From Streptomyces sp. TLI_171 (GTDB lineage: Bacteria; Actinomycetota; Actinomycetes; Streptomycetales; Streptomycetaceae), in NCBI RefSeq assembly GCF_003610255.1, contig NZ_RAPS01000001.1, positions 4,650,001 to 4,714,000 of the forward strand: a DNA stretch of 64,000 nucleotides. The letters run 5' to 3'. This document shows positions 8,709 through 15,082 of the stretch, piece after piece. The translations under genes were made by a program, and so were the position numbers. The notes under the pieces were generated by a model. That model did not search any database. It saw only the letters and a list, made by a program, of their open reading frames with translations, and was not told where the DNA came from. Positions within the stretch are counted from its first letter, which is position 1; every line of letters begins with the position of its first letter.

Positions 8709-9260
8709 TCAGCCCGCCAGCAGGGCCTGGGCGTCGAGGGTGTCCTCGCCCTTGGTCCAGTTGCAGGGGCACAGCTCGTCGGTCTGCAGGGCGTCGAGGA
8801 CCCGCAGGACCTCCTTGGGGTTACGGCCGACCGAGCCGGCGGTCACCATGACGAACTGGATCTCGTTGTTCGGGTCGACGATGAACACCGCACGCTGGGC
8901 GGTGCCGTCCGCGCCCTCGACGCCGCAGGCCCGCATCAGGTCGTGCTTGATGTCGGCGAGCATCGGGAAGGGCAGGTCGCGCAGGTCCTTGTGGTCCTTG
9001 CGCCAGGCGTGGTGGACGTACTCGGAGTCGCCGGAGACGCCGAGGATCTGGGCGTCGCGGTCGGCGAACTCGTCGTTCAGCTTGCCGAAGGCGGCGATCT
9101 CGGTCGGGCAGACGAAGGTGAAGTCCATCGGCCAGAAGAACACGACCTTCCACTTGCCCTCGTAGGTCTTGTGGTCGATCTCGGCGAAGGCGTTCGCAGC
9201 GTCGAGGTCCACGCAGGCGTTGAGTTCGAACTCGGGGAACTTGTCGCCGATCGTCAGCAC
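8709..9260 (-). CDS. ahpC: Peroxiredoxin AhpC
   Basis: A 183-residue typical 2-Cys peroxiredoxin reducing hydrogen peroxide and organic peroxides. The peroxidatic Cys51 is in DFTFVCPTE and the resolving Cys is in the C-terminal ELCPCNW. It is the first gene of the ahpC-ahpD operon and divergent from oxyR, 164 bp apart. A promoter candidate on the minus strand is TTTCAC (9342-9337) and CAGGCT (9318-9313) with an 18-bp spacer. Confidence 0.97.
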   Translation of the reverse strand: MLTIGDKFPEFELNACVDLDAANAFAEIDHKTYEGKWKVVFFWPMDFTFVCPTEIAAFGKLNDEFADRDAQILGVSGDSEYVHHAWRKDHKDLRDLPFPMLADIKHDLMRACGVEGADGTAQRAVFIVDPNNEIQFVMVTAGSVGRNPKEVLRVLDALQTDELCPCNWTKGEDTLDAQALLAG

Positions 9261-9424
9261 GTCGCTTCTCCAGGGTTTGGGACGAGGGTTGTCCGGATTG
9301 CGGACGCCTCCCAGCCTGGCACAGGCTTATTGATCAGTGAAATCGGTTCTCGTTCACACCTCGATAGGCAAGTCCGATCAGTGCGGCACACTGGACGGAG
9401 CACCGACCGCAAGGAAGCACCACC
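9261..9424. promoter_or_regulatory. ahpC-oxyR divergent control region
   Basis: A 164-bp region between the divergent peroxiredoxin operon and its regulator. It has a TGATCA palindrome at 9331-9336 within an AT-richer stretch, between candidate -35 and -10 elements for ahpC. Known OxyR proteins bind such shared promoters; the exact operator is inferred, not seen. Confidence 0.6.
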
Positions 9425-10366
9425 GTGAAGAGCAGCACGCCCCGCACGCCCACCGTCTCCCAGCTGCGGGCCTTCGCCGCCGTCGCCGAGCACCGGCACT
9501 TCCGGGAGGCGGCGTCCGCGATCGGCACCAGCCAGCCCGCGCTGTCCGGCGCGGTCGCCGCCCTGGAGGAGGCGCTCGGCGCGCAACTCGTCGAGCGGAC
9601 CACCCGCCGGGTGGTGATCACCCCGCTCGGCGAGCGGGTCGCCGAGCACTCCCGGCGGGTGCTGTCCGCGCTGCACGCCCTCACCGAGGAGGTCGAGGCG
9701 GCCCGCCGGCCGTTCACCGGGGCGCTGCACCTCGGCGTCATCCCGACCGTCGCACCCTACCTGCTGCCCACGGTGCTCAGGCTGGTCCGCGACTCCTACC
9801 CCGACCTGGAGCTGCACGTCCACGAGGAGCGCACCCCCTCGCTGCTGGACGGCCTGGCCGGCGGCCGACTCGACCTGCTGCTGCTCGCGCTGCCCGCGGG
9901 CGGGGGCCTGCCGGTGGCCGAAATCCCGCTGTTCGACGAGGACTTCGTGCTGATCGTGCCGCCCGAGCACGAGCTCGCCGGACGGATCGACGTGGCCCGC
10001 GACGCGCTGCTCGACCTGGACGTGCTGCTGCTGGAGGAAGGGCACTGCCTGCGCGACCAGGCCCTCGACATCTGCCGGGAGGTCGGCGCGGACTCCTCCG
10101 GAGGCAGCACCCGGGCCGCCGGGCTCTCCACCCTGGTCCAGCTGGTCGCCGGCGGGCTCGGCGTCACCCTGCTGCCCGCCACCGCGCTCGACGTCGAGGC
10201 CGGGCGCACCGACCGGCTCGCCGCCGTCCGCTTCGCCCACCCGGCGCCCGGCCGCCGCATCGGCCTGGCCCACCGGCCCGGCTCCGCCCGCACCCCGGAG
10301 TACCAGCGCTTCGCGACCGCGCTGCGCGAGGGCCTGAGCGGACTGCCGGTACGGCTCACCGCCTGA
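9425..10366 (+). CDS. oxyR: LysR-family peroxide sensor OxyR
   Basis: A 313-residue LysR-type regulator with an N-terminal winged helix-turn-helix (about 10-68, HFREAASAIGTSQPALSGAV) and a substrate-binding-like domain. Two cysteines, Cys208 and Cys217, have the nine-residue separation of Cys199/Cys208 in E. coli OxyR, the disulfide switch for peroxide. With divergent ahpCD this identifies OxyR rather than a generic LysR protein. The start is GTG at 9425 behind AAGGAAG. It is expected to control ahpCD and itself. Confidence 0.95.
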   Translation: MKSSTPRTPTVSQLRAFAAVAEHRHFREAASAIGTSQPALSGAVAALEEALGAQLVERTTRRVVITPLGERVAEHSRRVLSALHALTEEVEAARRPFTGALHLGVIPTVAPYLLPTVLRLVRDSYPDLELHVHEERTPSLLDGLAGGRLDLLLLALPAGGGLPVAEIPLFDEDFVLIVPPEHELAGRIDVARDALLDLDVLLLEEGHCLRDQALDICREVGADSSGGSTRAAGLSTLVQLVAGGLGVTLLPATALDVEAGRTDRLAAVRFAHPAPGRRIGLAHRPGSARTPEYQRFATALREGLSGLPVRLTA

Positions 10367-10469
10367 CGACCGGCCCGGCGGGATCGCACCGCGGGCCCCG
10401 GCGGCGGGTGACACGCTGTCAGGAGCGGGCATATACGCCGTGGTGGGTTTCGAGCCAAGGGGGTGGCCG

Positions 10470-11396
10470 GTGTACGTGTCGCGGATCAGGGTGTCCGGGG
10501 TGAAGTGCTTCGACGGCGCGCGGGAGGTGGACGTGGCGATTCCGCCGGAGCCGGGGTGGACGGTGCTGGCGGGGCCGAACGGCAGTGGGAAGAGCACGCT
10601 GCTGCGGGCGTTGGGGATGGCGCTGGGGGCGGTGCCGGGCGGGCCGGCCGAGGTGTGGGGGGAGCAGGGCTGGGTGGAGGCCGCGCCGGCGCCGCGCTGG
10701 CGGGTGGGTGCGCCGCAGGGCGAGCCGCGCGCCAGGTACGTGGAGCGCGGCCTGGGGCGGGGCGTGCCGCTGGACGCGGAGCTGCTGGCGCAGGTGCTGC
10801 CGAACGGCTGGCGGGTGAGCGACCCGGTGCGGCAGTCGGTGGCGCGCGGCGGCCTGGAGGTCCCGCTCGACGAACTCGGCGCGGGCATCGCGGGGTTGGC
10901 CCGGCTGGTCAGCCAGCTCGCGGCGACCCGCCGGCCCGGTCCGGTGCTGCTGGACGACGTGGACCGGCACCTGCACCCGGGCTGGCAGCAGCGGATCGGG
11001 GCGTGGCTGACCGGCTGCTTCCCGGACGCCCAGTTCATCGTGGCCACCCACAGCCCGTACGTGTGCCAGGCCGCCGACCCGGGCGCGCTGATCCACCTGC
11101 CGGACCCGGCGGAGGAGTCGGCGCCGTACCGGCTGGACGAGGAGCTGCGGCAGCGGGTGCTGTACGGCAGCGGCGACGACACGGTGCTGTCGGAGCTGTT
11201 CGGCCTGCCGAGCGTGTACTCGCCGGCCGCCGAGGCCGAGCGGCGGATGCTGGTGCGGCTGGAGCGGAAGATGTACGCGGGGCAGGCCACCGACGAAGAA
11301 CTCGCCGAGTACCGGGAGTTGGGGGCCAAGCTGAACAGCTCGCTGACCGCCCGGGTCGACGAGGTCACCGCGCGCCTGCTCGGCCGGGACCGGTGA
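10470..11396 (+). CDS. Compact AAA/ABC-type ATPase, Septu PtuA-like partner
   Basis: A 308-residue ATPase of the RecF/OLD-like AAA_15/AAA_21 type. Walker A GPNGSGKST is at 35-43, a degenerate signature (LDELGAG) follows, Walker B is VLLLDDVDRHLHP-like with Asp162 then Asp163 instead of the usual Glu, and the H-loop region ATHSP is at 192-196. A C-terminal extension (about 210-308) is charged and helical. The start at 10470 (GTG) has AAGGGGG 6-10 bases upstream; GTG at 10440 is an alternative without such a site. Its stop overlaps the start of an HNH nuclease gene in GTGA. ATPase plus HNH nuclease is the PtuA/PtuB layout of Septu defence, but this ATPase is shorter than described PtuA proteins. 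The defence role is inferred. Confidence 0.8.
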   Translation: MYVSRIRVSGVKCFDGAREVDVAIPPEPGWTVLAGPNGSGKSTLLRALGMALGAVPGGPAEVWGEQGWVEAAPAPRWRVGAPQGEPRARYVERGLGRGVPLDAELLAQVLPNGWRVSDPVRQSVARGGLEVPLDELGAGIAGLARLVSQLAATRRPGPVLLDDVDRHLHPGWQQRIGAWLTGCFPDAQFIVATHSPYVCQAADPGALIHLPDPAEESAPYRLDEELRQRVLYGSGDDTVLSELFGLPSVYSPAAEAERRMLVRLERKMYAGQATDEELAEYRELGAKLNSSLTARVDEVTARLLGRDR

Positions 11397-12118
11397 TCCC
11401 GCTCCAGCGGCCGCCCCTGCAGGCGAGGTTGGCGGCCGAACTCGACCGCGCCACGGCCGGGATACGTGCGGCCGGCCCGAACACCGCCTCGGGGCGGGCC
11501 GCCTGGCGCAAGGCGGCCCGTCCGAAGGCCCAACTGCGGTTGATGCTTCGTCAGATGGCCCCCGGGCTGGAGCGCTGCATGTACTGCGGGGACAACCTGG
11601 GCACCGACATCGACCACTTCGAGCCGATCGCGCACGCCCCGTTGCGGACCTTCGACTGGCAGAACCACCTGCTGGCGTGCGCGCACTGCAACAGCAACCG
11701 CAAGCGCGACCGCTTCCCGCGCGACCCGGCGACCGGTGACGGCCTGCTGGTCGACCCGTGCCGGGAGGACCCGGCCGAGCACCTGCGGCTCTACCTGGAC
11801 TCCGGCGCGTACGACCCGCTGACCGTCAAGGGCGAGGCCACCATCGAGGTGTTCGGACTGAACGAGCGGCCCGAACTGGTGCGCGGCCGGCGGATGATGT
11901 TCGCGGTGGTCAAGGCGCTGGTGCTGACCTGGCAGGCCGCCGGGGCCGGCGAGGCGGAGGAGTACGCCGAGGCGCTGCGCGAGATCCACCACGCCGACGT
12001 GCTGCGGACGGTGCTCGGGCTGCGCCGCAGCCGCCCGGTGGCACTGGCCGTGCTCGGCCCGGAGGTGCTCGACGCCCTGGACCAACTGGCCCTCGCCGAC
12101 CGGAGGTTCAGCGGCTGA
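11393..12118 (+). CDS. HNH endonuclease, Septu PtuB-like
   Basis: A 241-residue protein with a zinc-stabilised HNH fold: CMYC (Cys62, Cys65), DIDHFEPIA with Asp74/His75, WQNHLLAC with Asn91, then CAHCNSNRKR (Cys96, Cys99, Asn100). This is the ββα-metal nuclease arrangement that cuts DNA or tRNA-like substrates in defence effectors. The GTG start lies inside the ATPase stop (GTGA), which implies coupled translation and a fixed ratio of the two products. The N-terminal helix and the C-terminal ~110 residues do not match anything I can name. The 3' end overlaps the convergent phosphatase gene by 11 bp. No integrase or transposase flanks the pair. Confidence 0.88.
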   Translation: MIPLQRPPLQARLAAELDRATAGIRAAGPNTASGRAAWRKAARPKAQLRLMLRQMAPGLERCMYCGDNLGTDIDHFEPIAHAPLRTFDWQNHLLACAHCNSNRKRDRFPRDPATGDGLLVDPCREDPAEHLRLYLDSGAYDPLTVKGEATIEVFGLNERPELVRGRRMMFAVVKALVLTWQAAGAGEAEEYAEALREIHHADVLRTVLGLRRSRPVALAVLGPEVLDALDQLALADRRFSG

Positions 12119-13862
12119 CCGGCTCCGGGCCGAGCCGCTGCTCGAACCAGACCACCTTGCCCGCGCCCAGCCGGGTCGCGCCCCAGCGGTCCGCGCACCG
12201 GGCGACTATCTGCAGGCCCCGGCCGCGCTCCTCGTCCGGCCCGGCCCGGCGGGTGCGCGGCAGGGCCGGCGAGTCGTCGCCGACCTCGCAGCGCAGCAGC
12301 GAGGTGCGCACCAGGCGCAGCGTCACCGGCCGGGTGGCGTGCCGGATCGCGTTGGTGACCAGCTCGCTGACCATCAACTCGCAGTTGTCCACCAGGTGTT
12401 CGAGGCCCCAGTGGCGCAGCGTGTGCCCGGCCAGCCGGCGGGCCCGGCCGGGCGTCTCGTGCTTGGGCTGCAGGTACCAGTAGGCGACGTCCTCGGCCGG
12501 GATGCCGTCGAAGGCGGCGGCCAGCAGCGCGATGTCGTCGGCCCGGTCGCCGGGCGGCAGGATACGCAGCGCCTCCTGGCAGAGCTGGTCCGGGCCCAGC
12601 CGGTGCGCGCCCTCCAGCCGGGCCCGGAGCAGCTCCAGGCCGGTGCCCAGCGGGCGGCGGCGGGTCTCCACCAGGCCGTCGGTGAACAGCAGCATCGCCG
12701 AGCCGGGCGGCGCGGGCAGCTCCACCGAGGAGAAGTCCACCCCGCCGACGCCGATCGGCGCGCCCGGCGGCAGGTCGAGCAGGCGGCTGGAGCCGTCCGG
12801 GCCGACCAGCACCGGCGGCACGTGCCCGGCGTTGGCGATCACCACCCGGCCCGCGATCGGGTCGTACACCGCGTACACGCAGGTCGCCAAGTGGTGCTCG
12901 CGGCCCAGGCGTTGGGCCTGCTCGTCGAGGTGGTACAGCACCTCGTGCGGCGGCAGGTCGAGGCCCGCCAGGGTCTGCGCGGAGGTGCGCAGCTGGCCCA
13001 TCACGGCCGCCGAGGTCAGCGAGTGGCCCATCACGTCGCCGGTGATCAGCGCCACCCGGTTGCCGGGCAGCGGGATCGAGTCGTACCAGTCGCCGCCGAC
13101 CTGCGCGCCGCGCTCCCCCGGCAGGTAGCGGTGCGCCAGGCGGACGCCGTGCGGCTGCGGCAGGTGCGCGGGCAGCATCGAGCGCTGCAGCTCGTCGGCG
13201 ATCTCCCACTCGCGGGTGTAGCGCAGCGCGGTGTCCATCGCGAGGCCGGCGTGCGTGGCCAGGTGGGAGGCGGTGGCGGTGTCCGCCGGGTCGAAGCCCG
13301 CCCCGGCGCCGCCGGCGAGCGGGCGGCGGATCAGCAGCAGCATGCCGAGCGAGATCTGCCGGCCGTGCAGCGGCAGCGCCAGCAGGGCCGTCCCGGCGGG
13401 CAGCCGGCCCACCGCGCGGGCGCCCAGCAGCTCCGCGGCCAGCCCGCCGCGCCGGGCGTCCAGCACCGTCGGACCGTCGGGGGAGCGGCGCAGCAGGGCC
13501 CGCTCCAGCAGGCCGCCCGGCTCCACCGGCCGCACCCCGGAGTTGCGGCCCAGCCTCGTCCCGGAGGTGTGCAGCACCCGCAGCGCCAGCGGCGGGCCCG
13601 GGTCGCGCTCGACGTCCGGCAGCGGGTCGCGGACCAGCACCACCAGGGCGTCCGCCACCGTCGGGACCAGCACCCGGCCCAGGTTGCGCAGCGTCGCCGT
13701 CAGGTCCAGCGAGCTGTTGATCCGCCGGGCCGCGCAGTCCAGGTACGCCAACCGCTCGGCCAGCCGGGCCGGGACGCCGGGGTGCACCTCACCGGCCGGT
13801 GGGTGCCGCTGGACGGGGACGGCGGGAGGCTGTCCCGCCAGGGGCTCCAGGTGGTCGCGCAC
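12108..13862 (-). CDS. GAF-SpoIIE-type protein phosphatase with C-terminal anti-sigma-like kinase domain
   Basis: A 584-residue cytoplasmic signalling protein. Order: N-terminal region with a GAF-like domain (about 45-235, ending in the helical DTALRYTREW linker); a PP2C-type SpoIIE phosphatase domain (about 245-455, metal-site motifs VGGDWYDSIPL and ITGDVMGHS, then LFTDGLVE and DDIALLAA); then a GHKL ATPase domain (about 475-580, ELMVSELVTNAIRHA, GRGLQIV). Such proteins typically dephosphorylate anti-sigma antagonists and may phosphorylate them too, controlling stress sigma factors such as SigB/SigF types. The GTG start has only a weak ribosome site. It lies 55 bases behind a methyltransferase gene, probably in the same transcript. 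The 3' end overlaps the HNH gene by 11 bp. Confidence 0.9.
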   Translation of the reverse strand: MRDHLEPLAGQPPAVPVQRHPPAGEVHPGVPARLAERLAYLDCAARRINSSLDLTATLRNLGRVLVPTVADALVVLVRDPLPDVERDPGPPLALRVLHTSGTRLGRNSGVRPVEPGGLLERALLRRSPDGPTVLDARRGGLAAELLGARAVGRLPAGTALLALPLHGRQISLGMLLLIRRPLAGGAGAGFDPADTATASHLATHAGLAMDTALRYTREWEIADELQRSMLPAHLPQPHGVRLAHRYLPGERGAQVGGDWYDSIPLPGNRVALITGDVMGHSLTSAAVMGQLRTSAQTLAGLDLPPHEVLYHLDEQAQRLGREHHLATCVYAVYDPIAGRVVIANAGHVPPVLVGPDGSSRLLDLPPGAPIGVGGVDFSSVELPAPPGSAMLLFTDGLVETRRRPLGTGLELLRARLEGAHRLGPDQLCQEALRILPPGDRADDIALLAAAFDGIPAEDVAYWYLQPKHETPGRARRLAGHTLRHWGLEHLVDNCELMVSELVTNAIRHATRPVTLRLVRTSLLRCEVGDDSPALPRTRRAGPDEERGRGLQIVARCADRWGATRLGAGKVVWFEQRLGPEPVSR

Positions 13863-13917
13863 GGGCTGGCCGATCTGTGCAGGTGCCGGGTCGTCGGGGG
13901 CGGGTGCTGACGTGGCG

Positions 13918-14655
13918 TCAGCCGGTGCGCCGGCAGCGCAGGTACAGCTGGGTCTCCGGCGGCTGCGCCGACCCGGCCGGGGCGTACGACTGGCTGTCCA
14001 CCGCCTCCACGGCGAAGCCGGAGCGCTCCAGCAGCGCCGTCAGCTCCTCGCGCAGGTACCCGCTGACCCGGATCTCCTGCCCCAGGAACGGCAGCGGCGC
14101 GTCGTCCAGGTCCGCCTCCACCATGCCGAGCGCCAGCAGGCCGCCCGGGCGCAGCAGTTCGCGGATCCGGCCGAGCACCTCGGCGATCTCGGGGCGGGGC
14201 AGCATCAGCAGCGAGAAGAACGCCGCCGCGCCGTCCAGCGAGCCGGCCCCGGCCGGGCCCAGCTCCGGTACGCCCCACTGCTCCTCGGCGGCCGGGGAGG
14301 CCAGGTCGAGCACGTCCAGCCGGTGCAGCGCAGCGGCGGGGGCGGCGATCGCGGCCTGCGCCAGCATGCCCTCGGAGAGGTCCACGCCGATCACCCGCAG
14401 CCCGCCCTCGGCGAGCTGCCGGGCGGTCGGCTCGCCCGCGCCGCAGCCCACGTCCAGCACCAGGGCGCCGGCCGGGAGCTCGGCCAGCAGCCACGCACCG
14501 CAGTCCAGCTGGCCCGACCTGGCCGGAAACACCTCCTGGTAGCGGCCGCCGATCGCATCGAACGCGGCGGCCTGGCGGGCCCGTTCGGCCCGGCGCGGAC
14601 CCGCCGCGGCGACCCGGGCGGCGTCGGCGGGGACAGCAGTCTGTTCGTCCGTCAC
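13918..14655 (-). CDS. Class I SAM-dependent methyltransferase
   Basis: A 245-residue Rossmann-fold methyltransferase. Motif I VLDVGCGAGE (66-75) binds S-adenosylmethionine; the acidic residue of motif II is in VIGVDLSEG, and the post-motif region is LLRPGGLLALGMVE. The substrate is unknown. The open frame continues upstream to 14856 but without a plausible ribosome site. GTG at 14655, with GGGAGAGG 13 bases upstream, is preferred. It lies upstream of, and probably in one transcript with, the SpoIIE-type phosphatase. Confidence 0.82.
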   Translation of the reverse strand: MTDEQTAVPADAARVAAAGPRRAERARQAAAFDAIGGRYQEVFPARSGQLDCGAWLLAELPAGALVLDVGCGAGEPTARQLAEGGLRVIGVDLSEGMLAQAAIAAPAAALHRLDVLDLASPAAEEQWGVPELGPAGAGSLDGAAAFFSLLMLPRPEIAEVLGRIRELLRPGGLLALGMVEADLDDAPLPFLGQEIRVSGYLREELTALLERSGFAVEAVDSQSYAPAGSAQPPETQLYLRCRRTG

Positions 14656-15082
14656 GATGATCTGGGCACCTCTCCCGCGGGCGTCCTGCCCTGCCTGTCG
14701 CGGCCCGCACTCCACTCCCGACCCTGGCCTTCGAGAATAAACGCGATCACCGCACCGTGGAGTCCGTTTCCGGCCAACTCGTGCGCCGTTGGGCGAATAT
14801 CGCCCGCCAGGGGAAGCACACCGGTGCCCGCCAGGTAGCGCGCCACCTGCGCACACGCCGCATGGCGCACCCGCGCCACGCCCCCGACCTGCACCGACGG
14901 TGGATCAACGGCCTTGCCGACGGCGTTTATCGAACGTCAATCGCGGCCTGTCAGAGTCTTCTCAGCGCCGGGGAAGCGTCAAAGCGTTCCCGCAGCCGGG
15001 GGGCTGCGGGGACGCCGGCGCCCCGGGGGGCCAGGCTTCCGCCAGGGGGGACCAGGGGGGTACCGCAGGGGGGAACGGAAGC
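14656..15082. other. Intergenic region with hairpins and G-runs
   Basis: 427 bp without a supported gene, between the methyltransferase start and the SARP gene stop (both on the minus strand). The right half holds two hairpins and four runs of six G on the plus strand. The left half (14730-14960) is AT-richer in places and should contain the methyltransferase promoter, although no clear hexamer pair was found. Confidence 0.5.
14989..15010 (-). terminator. Possible terminator hairpin downstream of the SARP gene
   Basis: A 9-bp stem (14989-14997 with 15002-15010) closing on four G residues. It lies about 75 bases past the SARP stop in the direction of its transcription. Confidence 0.45.

Noticed and set aside
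9254..12085. A 943-codon open frame on the minus strand opposite oxyR and the ATPase-HNH pair.
   Set aside because: High-GC coding on one strand keeps antisense frames open. The plus strand genes have recognisable domains, ribosome sites and overlaps, whereas this frame has Gly/Gln/His-rich shadow composition.
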